A stretch of 64,000 nt of DNA, from positions 620,001 to 684,000 of the forward strand of contig JACGCM010002086.1 of the NCBI GenBank assembly GCA_014058105.1. The letters are read 5' to 3'. The stretch is from Kingdonia uniflora (lineage: Eukaryota > Streptophyta > Magnoliopsida > Ranunculales > Circaeasteraceae). The translations under genes were made by a program, and so were the position numbers. Below the pieces are notes generated by a model, which did no database searches, had not been told where the DNA came from, and saw only the letters and a list, made by a program, of their open reading frames with translations. Positions 1 through 11,968 of this stretch are shown here, one piece after another (positions within the stretch are counted from its first letter, which is position 1; each line of letters opens with the position of its first letter).

Positions 1-129
1 GCATTTAGGGTTTTCTAGTGCCACAAAATTCCTTTAGAAATTTAAAAAAAAAAAAATGAACCTTGGTGTTATCGCCTTAAAAGAAAGGGCAAAAGGCCAT
101 TGACATTTGACACTCACTTTTTTTTTTTT

Positions 130-245
130 AAAGGCAAGCCAGTTTTATTAGGGATCCATAATCCTGAGTTTCCAACCCATAAAGTTTCGAACCCACGACT
201 CCTCTTGGTAAAGAGTCACAACCACCAATAAACTAAGAGCCCAAT
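130..245 (-). repeat. SINE-like tRNA-derived fragment
   Basis: Read on the minus strand, this stretch has a box-B-like GGTTCGAAAC (184-193) about 40 bases after a weak box-A-like TTAGTTTATTGGT. That is the arrangement of RNA polymerase III promoters in tRNA-derived SINEs. It cannot fold into a full tRNA cloverleaf, so I read it as a SINE head remnant. The ends are not defined. Confidence 0.3.
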
Positions 246-3200
246 GGTCCATTGACACCCACCACCAACACTATAGGAAAACTCCCGTAGTTTCATTCTA
301 ACAAAGTGCACCAAACAACCGCACACGCTCATTGTTTTCACCGTTGTTTCAAACAACGCTAGGCACAGGTTATAATTGCATGGTACGCGTTCTTACGGAT
401 TATAATCGGTCGTTCCCACCGGTATCTGGTATACTATCATGCCGTAAAACTATCAAGTAAAACTTTTTATTTTCACCAATCAAGAAAAATATCAAATAAC
501 TAAAAAAGACTCCGAGAGTCTGTTTCGACCATTATCGATCGAGAGGAAAAGAGCTCAGATTTGCTCTAATGGCGGAGATCTGGTCTTAGATACAGCAATC
601 AGAGATGTGGGTTTTGATCCCTCTTTCTTTAGTGATGGTTCCATTGGAGTTCTTCGTTACTTCGTTCTCAAAACTCATGGAATCGTCTCAATTACCCGAT
701 GCAAAGATTGTCAAAGAAGGGTTCGTATTTCTTTCACTAACTAACAACCCCAAATGTTGTTTTCTTCGAAAGTTAGGATTTTGATGAATTTGGTTTTGTG
801 GTTTCAGACAGATTGTAATTAGGGCTAGAAACTTACGAGCTTCTGCCAATTCATTCCCTCAAGTCGTTTAGGGCTCGGAAAGCTTATACACTAATGAGGT
901 TAGTTTTAGCTTGATTGAAGTTGTGTTTTTAGATTCAAGGTTGGAATTAGTCAAATATGTTAAATTTAGGATGCAATTTATTTTGGTGGATTCGACTATC
1001 GAGAAATTTAATGGATAGTACTGGTAACAGTTATTGAATGTTGCACTCCAATCCAAGCAATGGTGATCATGAAGTTATGTGGATGAAGTGAAAATATTAC
1101 GGTCGTTCTGATCAATGTGATCAACTTCTGTATTTGGCCTGCTATGTTTGCCTTGCGCACTATAGTTCACACATATAATGATGGAGCACGATTGTTGTAT
1201 TCGTGTGTAGAAGTAGTTCAACCGTGCATGTACCAATATGCAGTAGAGATATTTGTATAATAAGTTATTGATTGAAACCTAAAAGAATGGGAAATTTTAG
1301 TACGAGACACCTGTAACAGGTTTTCGGTACTTACTATGGGGTACTAAAAACTACAGATGTGTATAAATTATTAATTGAAACTGGTATCTCGTTGTTCTTT
1401 GCCATACGGACACACAGCCATAAAGCTGTATACCTTTCATGCGTCGGCCTTCTCCGTCCAATTTTTAGATCGAAGCAAGATGAAAAACCAAGTTAAACTT
1501 TGGTATTTCTGGTTACATGGGTCATGATGAGGTGATCAATTGTATTTAATGTTTCTTGTTGGTTTGTAGATGATATAGTTGATGAATATGGCAGGAAATA
1601 AGCTGCAAGTTGTGTTTAGCAAGATATGGAAGATATAATAGAATGTACATAAAGTTTTATGGGGTTGTAATCTATTTTCTAAGTCACATCTCATTATTGT
1701 GTGTATGACAGGGAAGGATTGTGCAAGTCCTAAAGGACAAGCTCAAAATCCACAGGCTCAGATGTTTCGCATCCACAATATGGCCATGGATATGATGAAA
1801 GAAAAATTCTCTCAATGTTATACCCAGGTTTTTGCCATATGTGAAACATAGCCTATTCTCTGTTGCAATTGTCAGATGGATTTCAACCACCTTGATCATG
1901 TTTTTTTTGCAGACTCTACTTTCGCATTTGTCAACTTTCTCGGGTTGTGGAGGGTACATTGTGGTCCAATCACATTAATCTTTGACTTATACTTAACATC
2001 TAACCCACCCTGTTTTTTTTTTTTCCACAACATGAATGGATGCTGTACTGGAAACATGTTCCTCTGTATTTTTTCAGCCAAGATACCTTCCACGTTACTA
2101 GAGGTTAGGTCAATGTTGCAAAACGAATTGACTTGAGTACCGTGATGTCAGCTATTGTTAGCAGCCGCTCATGGTAAATCTTTTTCGTAGCACTTTGCAA
2201 ACCTCCTAAAAAAAATCTTCCAAATTTGGGTTAATTTCTGCTAAAAGAACTGTAGAAAAACTTAACATAATATTTGAAATGACGTTTTGATTGAAACCTT
2301 CTTTGAAAGTGCGATTTCAGTGAAACACATATTTGAAATGGGGTTTCTATTTAATTGTAATAGAAAAAGGATATTCATTTGAGTATCTCTAGCAGGGTAG
2401 CTAACCTTGTAGAGGTGATGGTTGGCGAATAGTTTAGTTCTATTAGTGTCTTGTTTGGAATGAGATCATCCTGTGGTTTGGACTCTAGTAAATAATTGAG
2501 CCCTTTTAGGTAATCCCTCACTCCTCTTTGCGGATGGTTAACTGGGGAAAGTACCAGTTAGTTAAGGTAAGAGCGTAAAGAATGGTATCCAGATCCGAGG
2601 ATAAATTCTTCTAAAGGAGTGTGGAGTTTGATACCAAGGCGGGTATACTGGAGTAGCGTCTAACATATGAAGTGATGGTTACAATGTTATCATCTCTTCT
2701 AGGAGGAGTGGTTAGCAGCGACAATATCGTGTGTAGAATAAGGGTCTGACAAAATGAAACCAGAGTCGAAGAAGGCTTGTTTCTAAGGTTGGAAGGTTAT
2801 GATACCCGATCGGTATACAGAAGAAAAAAATAACTTGTAGAGGTGAGGGTTGCACCAGGGATTTAGCCCCCATATTGACTAGGTTTTCGTCAGGAGTTGA
2901 TTTACACTCTACGTTTTCCTGGGCCCTTTGAGATAAAACCTTGCATCTGCATTTGGGGTGGTCAATGAGACAATGTTGGTAGTAAGCTGGGGTTCGATAT
3001 TTCGTATGTATTTTATGCTCAACCATGGACGTTGAAAACATCGGTAGATAAAATTGATTCTATTTCGAGATTTTTATTGTTTATTTTTTTTTGAAAAAAT
3101 ATAAACCAAGGTGTTATCATTTATAAGACAATATGTTAGTGTTCTAACATTACTCTCCATTTGTTATGAGATAAAGTTTTATATCTATCAATCTGATGAT

Positions 3201-3329
3201 TCACCGTCATTCTCCAGGTACTTCTCATTATTTGGATTAAGGGGTTTGTTCAGCTCATTTTGGGAGAGCAAAAGGGTCAGTACTATGTATCTAAAAGTTG
3301 ATGGTTCTCTATTAGTTGTACATGTTTAG

Positions 3330-4320
3330 TATTTGCCTTTTGTTTTTGTTCGAGAAAGGAAGCGGGGTTATGAAAACCCCCACAAATGTATACCAAAAGC
3401 GAAAAAATATTTACTCAACTTAAACAATACTGAAGAGGCCACAGGGACATTTCAGGACAAAAGATTATATTGGTTACAGGGAAATGATAAATAACAAAAT
3501 AAAAAAAATTGCAGTATTTCTTCTTTAACAGGATTCAATACGTTTTGAGGTATAGTAAGTAGTTCCTCTTTACCTCAAAGATTGGTGTTCTTTTTGCCCT
3601 TCACAATAATGTGAAGGGGTTGGGGAATCAATGAAACATAAAGAGGGGGCTTTTCCTCTTTTGAGAAAGTAGATAGAAAAATATCACCAAAAAATAAATC
3701 TTATTATGATCTAATGTAAACGATATATTGTCGTGATGCAGCCCACTGTAGACACGCAAGAACGATGCAAATGAGTGGATTGGTTGATCCCTCCAAGTAT
3801 TTTTGTGTACTTTTTATTACTATCAACCTGCAAAAACCCAATTACTTTAAGTTATTTTTGCACATGTCAATGCATATAGGTTAAGTGGCACCTGAAGAAC
3901 CAATTTCTTCCACTGGACAGAGCCATGTTAACAGCATAGAAAATATTTATTGACCTTAAAATCTAAAGACTCATAATGTAATAGATGGAAGTAACTAATT
4001 AAGTAATACTAAGCCTGCATTGAGTTGCAACTGTTATGGATGCACGTCTTACCTAATTTATTTGGATTGCAGTAGGTAATATAAATTTTCCTGTCATGAT
4101 TCCTGAAAATAAGTTGTAGTCACTATAATAGACCTCATTTGATAGTTTAATCAGACCGACGTCTGGAGGTCTTTCTACATTAAATATAGTAAGAAAAGGA
4201 CTTTCTGATGTCAACTGATGTAAGTGTCCGTATGATTGTCCGTGTAGATTGCCGAAACTATCCCTGTAGCAAAAGTTATCAAAACATTGATGAAAGGGTA
4301 AAACAGTAATGTTGCGTATA
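3330..4320. other. No gene seen
   Basis: This AT-rich stretch lies within the span of the EMC3 pseudogene. Only short open frames without recognisable domains occur here on either strand. The exon that should encode the EMC3 segment between LFGLRGLFS and the last exon was not found in it. Confidence 0.5.
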
Positions 4321-4526
4321 TCTCTTTCTTCTCTAGATCTCATCTCTCAATCACAGATTGATTGTTGCCATTACAATCTCTTCTATTGATGGAAATCTGT
4401 GATCTGATGCATCTCTCTCTACATTCACAACTCGATTTACAAAGTTTCAACTTCGATTTCAACATCTAGGATTTGATTTAGAGATCGTTTCGATCCAATT
4501 TGAGTTCAAGGGTTTTATTAGGACTG

Positions 4527-4541
4527 AAACCCTAACCCTAG
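4527..4541 (+). promoter_or_regulatory. Telo-box-like motif
   Basis: The sequence gaaaccctaaccctagg contains AAACCCTAA, the telo-box found near transcription starts of plant housekeeping genes. A weaker variant (aaccctaact) follows at about 4586. The surrounding pyrimidine-rich 4.35-4.70 kb looks like a promoter or 5' UTR ahead of the thioesterase-like exon. This is motif evidence only. Confidence 0.35.
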
Positions 4542-4709
4542 GTTGATTGAATTCCTTGATTTCGTCCCTCTATCTCTCTCAGTGAACCCTAACTCTCGAT
4601 TCTATTCCTCTCAATCTTCTGCGATTACAGTTTGTACCACAGTTGTTTCATTCCATTTTGATTAGCACAAAGAGTTGATTTCATCCTCTTAATCGATGGG
4701 TTTAGTTTA

Positions 4710-4919
4710 ATGTTAGTTTTTTCTCTGAATTTGATTTCTCCACGGTTTGAGATCGATTGGTTCAACGACAAGGACTGTGAATCGGTATCAGCCATTTGCA
4801 ATCGGTATTTTCAGAAGACCCATGTGGTCAAGCCCAAACTAAAGCACCAGGCTACTATAGTTTGGTTACATGGCCTCAATGATAATGGTTGTTCCGGGTA
4901 TTTTACTGTTTATGATTGA
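4710..4919 (+). pseudogene. Acyl-protein thioesterase-like exon fragment
   Basis: Within this open frame, 4815-4887 encodes KTHVVKPKLKHQATIVWLHG followed by LNDNG. This is the N-terminal block of plant acyl-protein thioesterase/carboxylesterase (alpha/beta hydrolase, SOBER1-like) proteins, including the HG oxyanion turn. A TTTTCAG acceptor precedes it and a GT donor follows, so it looks like a genuine exon. The downstream GFSMG nucleophile region and the Asp and His blocks were not found in the next 2 kb. I treat it as a gene fragment, captured or left after deletion. It lies inside the EMC3 pseudogene span. Confidence 0.6.
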
Positions 4920-6735
4920 TTATGCCGTGATCGTTATTTTTGCATATAGATTGCTAATCTTAGTTTGTATATCAAACTCATGATATATTTTGGAGGTTGA
5001 GTGTTACTGGGATATTTGTCATAAGGTTTAATGGTTTTAATGATTTTTGTCTCCAAAGATCGAATTGGAGTTAAATAATTTGGAGTTGGTATGATTTTAG
5101 GGGTTTATCTACTGAAATCTCCTGATTTGAAATATTAGTGATTTGTGCTTATTGCATTTTAGTGGCTTTGGTATTGAGATATGTTGTTCCCATGATGTGA
5201 TTGGATTTGTGAAGCTTGGATAGTCTCCATAAGTGAATGTTCCGGTACTAATTTGGGTTTTCTATTTCAAATCTTAGATGGGTACTAATTTGGCTGGCTT
5301 CTAAAACTCAAGAAGCTTCAGTGCAAGTTTTATTTTAGCAAGTTTTGGTATGTAGTGAAGCTTTAGAAATAGAGCTTCTGAAATGAAGAGATGAGATACT
5401 TCAAATATGGGTTGTTTGATATACATAGTGTGTGGGATTAAAAAATACTATCATGGAGGAACATATGTTGTTTTAAGGAGTGCGCTCATTGAAAATCATG
5501 GAGGAACATATGGCTAGATGTCCATGAACGGGCAAGTTCAAATGAGCTTCAGATGAGATACACCCTACCTATAACTTCAAAAAAGTACTCAATCGGGAGA
5601 TTCAATCAGCAACATTGCCAAAGTCTGGATGAAAGCCATCATTCTTTTAGGTGGAAATATGAGGGTAATTTTGGGAGCATGCCTATAACGGATACTACTA
5701 AAGCACTTCATTTAGCAGAATTTACAATGGACAATAATGATTGTTAAATGCGGAAGACACCAGGAGGGGTGAAAAAGATTGTTAAATGCATTTTTAAAGC
5801 GTATTTCATGCCAGTGACACAGGTATTCCATTGCTTGAAATATTTAGACGGAAAGTGATGACTATAATGACGAAGAAGGATGGTAGTGACAAAAACGCAT
5901 CAGAGTAAACATAGTGTAATTAAGCAATATAACATATTCCTTTGGCCTTGACACTTGAAGGGTATGGTTGAGTATCATTTAAAGGGGAAACATATTTCCG
6001 TTGCGACACCTTTTCACGGGATAACATGAGAGGCCAATGTCATATTTGTTGTATAAAATACGGGGATAGTGCCGAAGGCACGTCGCGTGAAATAATACTG
6101 AAACGGGGTTAAAAGAACGGTATCCGTGGCGTGACACGGGTATTACCATTCTATTTTATACAACAATATGGCAAATTGTTTGATTGATGGCAAATTATTT
6201 TATACAACAATATGGCAAACTTATATAGCGATAATACTAATAGCGGCAATTGTTTTGTGAAAAATATGGCAAATTTTGTTATTGTTGTTGTATAATGTAA
6301 CATTCTATTTGATGGCTGATTTTTTCTTTTGAAATTTGAATATTTTAGCTCTTCTTTGTTATTGTTGATTGTTGGGTCTCTTTTGGTAAAGTCTGAAATT
6401 AAAGCATTATACCTCGGTCTCCCCACCGTTTAGTTAACTTCAGTTGTCTGCTGCCATATATTATGAACTTTCAGTATGAATATTGACCTTACATTCAGTT
6501 CTCCTTTAACAACTTGGCATGTGGGACAACTTTCTTTAACAACATCAAGAATATAGCCTCTGCCCTTGACATGATCCACGATGAACCCATGGTGCAAGAT
6601 ACCTTAAAGAAGTCCTTTTTATCATTCAATGGGGTCATTAGTCGTGTTTCTATGCTTTGTTAGGTTGTGCACCCTGCATACTTATCTTTTTTATTTCATT
6701 AAATATTATGAATCTTATAAATTCCCATTCTCTTA
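4920..6735. other. Non-coding stretch with short inverted and direct repeats
   Basis: No supported coding exon is seen. At about 6044-6215 a motif, ttttatacaacaatatgg, occurs twice directly and once inverted, suggesting a decayed transposon end. At 6490-6620 the minus strand has a short open frame (YILDVVKESCPTCQVV) that I could not assign. Confidence 0.35.
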
Positions 6736-6844
6736 CCAGAGCTTAAGTGCCGAGAAAGACAACCTTGACATAATTCAGCACGAGTGGGCACTACCCAAGA
6801 TCGAGCAGCGTGCCGAAGCAGTCTTGAGGAAGCTCATCAGCTGA

Positions 6845-8420
6845 AGCAATCCCCAGCCAAAACACGCAGTGTCTGCTCATCTGTAGTCTATTTATTCTCT
6901 CCATCACTTTCCAGTGAGGTTCAACTTTTTGAAATGAAGTCAGAGAATACTTATAAGAAGCATTGCTTTGAATGATACAATGCTGTGATCTAATCAGTTT
7001 TCGTGTACCATGATTGTTTTTTTCTTACAAGATCATACAGCATTTCTTAGTTTTCAAATGTTTCTACTAGTTTCATTTGCACCATATCGGATTATAGTGT
7101 AGAGAAGTTATATGAAGAGCGCTTCTTCTTTGAATTATCATGTATGCAAGCTTGTTGGCTTTATTTCAAAGCTTGATCATAGCCCATAGTGTCTGTTAAA
7201 CCAAGCGTGGTTATGAAAGCTCGGACTGACCGTTTATTATATAATCTTTTGTAATTGTAATTAGGTCACATATTATGTTTTTTGTGGTTTTAACTTTTAA
7301 TCAAAGTTGGAATCTTTTGATTAAAATTTGAAAAACTCATAATCATCTCGACTAAAGCTGTTTCTTTGTTCAACTTGGTGGGCCCAACAAAAATTTGGTG
7401 GGCCTTGATCCACCGCCCATCTCTTAAATTTTTCCAGTTAAAAAGCCCATCCAACAATGACAGCTACGTACGGCATTTTTCATCTATTTCTCGAGATCTA
7501 CAAAAGTACTTCATATTGTGAGGGTATATTCGTCTTTAAGTGCCTATACTTGGTTAAATTACAAAAGAACCCTAACTTCAACGGCCAAATCGGCAAATCC
7601 CTTCTTGTGTCTAAGGCTACTTCAGTACTTTTAATTAAAAATTGGGAGTTGTGAAGTCTAAGTATGACTCAGCTCCACGTGGCCGGCTGCTAGTGGTGGG
7701 TCCCATAGTCCTACCTGTCGACATTGTTTGTGGGCCCCCAAGATTCAAATGGGCCAGAATTTGCACCGGCCTACCACAATTTTCTCACATCATTATTGGA
7801 TCTTTGGAGGGAAATGTCGACATAAAAATGACGTTAATACCCATTCAAATGAAAAAGACCTAAATACCCATTCAAAAATTAATCACCATTAAAAATGATA
7901 TCGTTTCTTATACACATTCGAAAAAATTGACGAGGGTAAGACATTTTCACTTAGAGTCGCACATAACTAATTAACAAAACGTATATTCAGGGATTGCCTG
8001 AAGGAACCGCAGAAGCAACTGCAGATGTCAGAAGCGGTCTCAAAGAACTGTCTTACTCTGTCTCATACCCGACGAAATGTTCATCGCCATTCCTAATTAA
8101 ATAGAAGTTTGAGTAGAAAAAACAGCAATACAAGGAAAGTGGGTTATCAAAATGGTTTTGATTATCCATGGGCAATTTAGTCATTTTTTTCTTTCAAAAT
8201 AAAGAAAAAAGAGTTCAACATGATAGCAAATGAGAGTGGCCTCCACCATTTAACATTTGGAGGCCACATTACACAAAAAGCTAAAAAAAAAATAATGGTA
8301 AAGAATGTCATCTATTCAAAACCAACTTTAATACAGCTTATATGATATGGGTTGTTTTTTTTTTAAAATTGCCAAAGAATCTCCAACTAATAGTCTCCCA
8401 ATCTCTCATCTTTCTTCTCT
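6845..8420. other. Intergenic, no gene seen
   Basis: AT-rich sequence between the EMC3 pseudogene and the acidic-protein gene. The open frames at 7457-7863 have no recognisable domain and no splice or promoter context that supports them. Confidence 0.5.
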
Positions 8421-8423
8421 CAC

Positions 8424-8434
8424 ACTATATATAC
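8424..8434 (+). promoter_or_regulatory. TATA box of the acidic-protein gene
   Basis: CACTATATATAC lies about 120 bases before the proposed ATG at 8550 and is followed by a CT-rich leader. This is a typical plant TATA plus pyrimidine-rich 5' UTR arrangement. Confidence 0.5.
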
Positions 8435-8549
8435 TTCTCTCTTGTGTTACTCTCATCTTCACTTCATAGTGTTATTTGCCCTCTCTTCCCTCTTATATCC
8501 TTCTTTCTTGATCATATATTTCCTCATTCTCATTCTTTATATCTTATAA

Positions 8550-10022
8550 ATGACAAATTTTGAGGTAACTAGCTAGCTGAATTTCATTATCTTATTTATA
8601 TCAACTTAAGTATGATAATTCAATCTTATACATGTATATAACATTTGATTCTTGCGAGATCATACTCTTATTTATGATTTATATATATACGAAATGTTTT
8701 CATTGGTCATCTAGGAATTTAATCATGTTGAGATATATAGTCCCACATCGGGAGCATAGCCTCAAAATATAAGATCTTGAGGCAACTCTTTTCATAGCCA
8801 ATTGGTTTTGAGATGAAACCTTCAGTCCTAATACGGTATTAGAGCGGGCATTTCTTCCACATGTTGAGCCTAAACGGCCCACATGCTACTCCGTGTCACC
8901 TCAAAATATAAGATCTGGGGCTAGGGGCTAGGGGCTACTCTTCTCATTGCCAATTGGTTTTGAGATGGAACCTCCAGCGTCATATGATCAACTTTTATAT
9001 ATGAACACAGATAAATAGAGTTTTGTGTGTATATATGGGCAGATATATGCGAATAATGAACATCTTAACGGCCCCAAATGACCCCATTACAAAAATATTA
9101 CGGCTTGTTTATGATCATTTTGTGATCATGTCTTTCTCCTGGAAAGTATTGTAGATGAAGGAATATATGTTTTCATTTACTTAGTCCCCTATCCTAAATT
9201 TTTAAGTGATTACGAATTGTTCCAACTTTTCATCTTGTAGGTTGAATCTACTAAGGCAGATGCTGAATTCACTAAACCTCAAGAGACAAAAACCGAAGAA
9301 GTAGAGGCACCGGTGACACCTCCTGCAACGGAGACGGTCGTTGAAGCTCCTGCTACTGTTGAAGCAAAAGAAGTAGTGGAAGAGGGGACGGTTGCAGCTC
9401 TTATAGAGAGTATCGAGGAGAAGACACATGAAGATACCCAAGAGGTGGGAAAAGATTACAGCACACTTTACCTATATATTCGGATTGAGTAACACATCTT
9501 TTATTAGCTATACCAATCTTTTTTTAGGCAAGGTTTAGGGTTTAAGCATATATGAACTTAACTTTGTATGTTATGCAGGTTGTATCCACAAAGGAAGCCT
9601 TAACCAAAGAGGAAACAGTGCCTTCTGCGGAACCTCCTGCAGAAGTGAATGTTTCTGAAAAACCCCGGGAAATTGAAACTAGCAATGTGGAAGAGGTAAC
9701 AAATGAAGAACCTAAAGACGTGGTGGCTGATGTACCAGTGGCACCTTCAGTGGAGACTGTTGACGAAGAAATCAACAATGTTCCAGCTGAAGTTAAGGAA
9801 TCCAAAGTTGAATCTGAAGAAACAGTGGGAGAGCCCGAGGAAGCAAAAACCAGAGACGTGGTGACTGAGGCACCAGCTGAGGTAAAAACAGACGGTGTTG
9901 AGGCTCCAGTTGAAGTTAAAGAGGAAACAACCGCAGCGGTTCCTGAGAAAGAAGAGGGACTAGTTGAAGTTGAGAAAAAGAAAGCTAATATTGATACCCC
10001 AGTTAAGAAGAGTGAGGACTAG
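8550..10022 (+). CDS. Acidic Glu/Val/Pro-rich repetitive protein
   Basis: Three-exon model: 8550-8564 (a five-codon exon, MTNFE), 9241-9444 and 9579-10022, all joined in phase 0 by GT-AG introns, giving 220 residues. The protein is low complexity. It is dominated by Glu, Val, Ala, Pro and Thr, with loose repeats such as EAPAEVK, EAPVEVKEE and PAEVKE, and ends in the Lys-rich tail KKKANIDTPVKKSED. It has no signal peptide, membrane segment or catalytic motif. It resembles neurofilament-like or PCaP-like acidic plant proteins in composition only, and I could not assign a family. Intron 1 carries a TRIM-like insertion. The very short first exon is an inference from its start context and phase. 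The second and third exons are well supported by continuous composition across the join. Confidence 0.72.
8726..8985 (+). mobile_element. TRIM-like LTR retroelement remnant in intron 1
   Basis: Two LTR-like blocks start TGTTGAG at 8726 and 8862 and share the internal strings CCTCAAAATATAAGATCT and GCCAATTGGTTTTGAGATG. The first contains TAGTCCCACATCGG, a hallmark of many plant TRIM and Copia LTRs. Between them lies cggtattagagcgg (8834-8847), close to the TGGTATCAGAGC primer-binding site complementary to initiator tRNA-Met. Only about 30 bases separate the LTRs, so there is no coding capacity. A ggggcta unit is repeated three times near 8916-8937 in the second LTR. Confidence 0.7.
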
Positions 10023-10736
10023 ACATCATAGATTTGTTTCAATTGTGTGTTTGGTCTTTAATTTGAGTGTGCTTTGAGAGTTGAGTACAAGTTAAATAAC
10101 TACTTGGGGTCCAAAAATACCCGTAATCCATATGGGGAAAACATTCATTGATGCAAAGCGAGATGTCGTTGATAAGAGAACGTTTTGTAGGTGATCATGT
10201 GGTGTAATGCGGTTTTTAGTCCCAAGGGATGAGAGTATTTGGTAGTATTTGGTGTATAATCTATGGTGAATACATATGTATTTTTGTATTCAATTTGTCG
10301 TAAAATGGGGTTTAATTTGTATTGTAATGTCTTTGTAGCGGGCGGCCGTGATTTTAGTACATGTTTGTAAAATTCATAGTAATATCCCAATTTCCTTACA
10401 AATGGGTTTGGAGTAGAGATATGAATATGTCATGTGAATGACAACACATTTCAAGATTGCATTTGTCGCTGGTGGTGTCGTCGTAGTCACACATTTGGGT
10501 ATTGGTGTTGAAGAATCGGATGGCGAATGGTGGCTGAGAATGGAGAAGGGTTTGAATTGGTGATGAGTTCGGTGTTTCTGCAACGGTAGAAGATTTTGGG
10601 TTTATTGTTTTATTAGTGGAAATTGGGGGAAATGATTTTGGGTTTTGAAGAGTGAAGGTGAGCATGAGAGAGAGAGTGAGGAGAAGTTGCTTGTAACTTA
10701 TTTCTTCTTCTTCAATTAAATGTTTCGTTCAAGGGT
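10023..10736. other. 3' UTR and intergenic sequence
   Basis: Sequence downstream of the acidic-protein gene. The minus-strand open frames at 10374-10665 are Ser/Thr/Pro low complexity without a domain. No supported gene. Confidence 0.4.
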
Positions 10737-10774
10737 TTGTTTCAAGGGGGAGGATTCCCCTACACACCAATTTA

Positions 10775-11004
10775 GCGAGTCCGGATTTGACAACCCTCTT
10801 GTGCAAACCTTCTCTCTTATTGGTTTAGGGTGGAGTGTTTAACATCTGTTAACTCTCTAACCAATAAGAGAGAGGGTTGGCATAACCCACCATAGGGATT
10901 TAAAAGGGTTTAGGGTGTAGTGTTTAACATCTGTTAACTCTCTAGCCAATAAGAGAGAGGATTTGCAAAACCCTCCGTTAAGGAAGGGTTGGCAAATCCG
11001 GACT
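10775..11004. mobile_element. Small MITE nested in the MULE terminal repeat
   Basis: The 230-bp insert has inverted ends around AGTCCGGATTTG and CAAATCCGGACT. It is flanked by the 8-bp direct repeat CCAATTTA (10767-10774 and 11005-11012). The intact right arm of the outer element has only one counterpart of this flank, which shows that the insert came later. Inside, a block starting GTTTAGGGTG and containing TGTTTAACATCTGTTAACTC occurs twice, each followed by CCAATAAGAGAGAGG. Confidence 0.72.
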
Positions 11005-11526
11005 CCAATTTAACTATACACCTCCTACACTCTTTCCTAACCACACAACTATGTGGCATCTCACTCAACTCTCTATTTGCCTATGTGACATCTTACTCAA
11101 CTCTCTATTTGTATATGTGGCATGTTACTCAACTCACTCACTTCACAAACTAGTAACTCATTCCACTCAATCACTCTCTCTCTCTAAAGCTCTCTCACTC
11201 AAAAATTCAAATTTCTCTCTCTCTTTCTCTCTTCCGGTTTCCCTCCACTCAATCACTCAGTCTCTCTCAATCCAAAATTTAAATTCCCATTAAATTTTCA
11301 CTCTCTCTCTATCTACTTCCGGTTAAGGTACGATTTTTTCTCAGTTTTGCTCCTTTTGGCAGACACGTGAAGAGGTTTATTAAAAATTGGATGCGAAGGA
11401 TCTTCTCACTGTGAAATTAGCCTCTTCTGATGCAAGGTTGTTGGGCGTATCTTCCCTGAAACTTTCTACTTTGGTGTCATCGTGCTTAAAAAACTCAAAT
11501 TAGGCACTGACAAAGGCATTGAAACA

Positions 11527-11968
11527 GTTTAAGCACTAAAATTGTCAAAGCTAAAAAATTGTCGACCACTACAAAATTGACAATTAATCAGTAAAATATT
11601 GTAGATGAGAGATAAAATCGACAAATATTTTAAAGAAATTGTCGATTTAAAAATAATCGACAATAAAAATTGTCGAACATCAAATATATCGACAATATTT
11701 TGTTGAGTTTAGCACAATCGATAATTTTTTCCTAATTTGAATAGTAATTAATGTCGAGTTTAAGCACTGAAATTCTTAAAGCTAAAAAATTGTCGACCAC
11801 TCTAAAAATCGACAATTAATCAGTACAATATTGTCGATTAGAGATAAAATCGACAAATATTTTAAAGAAATTGTCGATTTAAAGATAATCGACAATAACA
11901 AATTGTCGAACATCAAAATTTATCGAAAATATTTTGTCGAGTTTACCATAATCGACAATTTATTCCTA
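11527..11968. repeat. 231-bp tandem repeat rich in TTGTCGA motifs
   Basis: Two diverged head-to-tail copies begin GTTTAAGCACT at 11527 and at 11758. Each is dense in ATTGTCGA and TCGACAAT motifs in both orientations, so each unit could also fold on itself. It lies in the middle of the MULE-like element and has no coding potential. Confidence 0.75.

Larger units (their letters stand above)
605..6844 (+). pseudogene. Decayed EMC3 (ER membrane protein complex subunit 3) gene
   Basis: Pieces of EMC3, the Oxa1-like insertase subunit of the ER membrane complex, occur in correct order on the plus strand. They lie at 573-720 (VLIPLSLVMV, then PDAKIVKEG), about 809-895 (QIVIRARNLRASAN, then SFRAR after a frameshift), about 1709-1828 (PKGQAQNPQAQMF, MAMDMM), about 1914-1956 (TFAFVNF), about 2079-2177 (AKIP, RSMLQN, SSRSW) and about 3216-3279 (LFGLRGLFS). 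The last exon, 6740-6844, is intact, has an acceptor before it and ends with a stop (AEKDNLDIIQHEWALPK). The other exons carry single-base insertions and deletions and early stops. The exon before the last was not found. Intron positions are retained, so this is a duplicated gene copy and not a retrocopy. Assignment rests on remembered EMC3 conservation. Confidence 0.82.
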
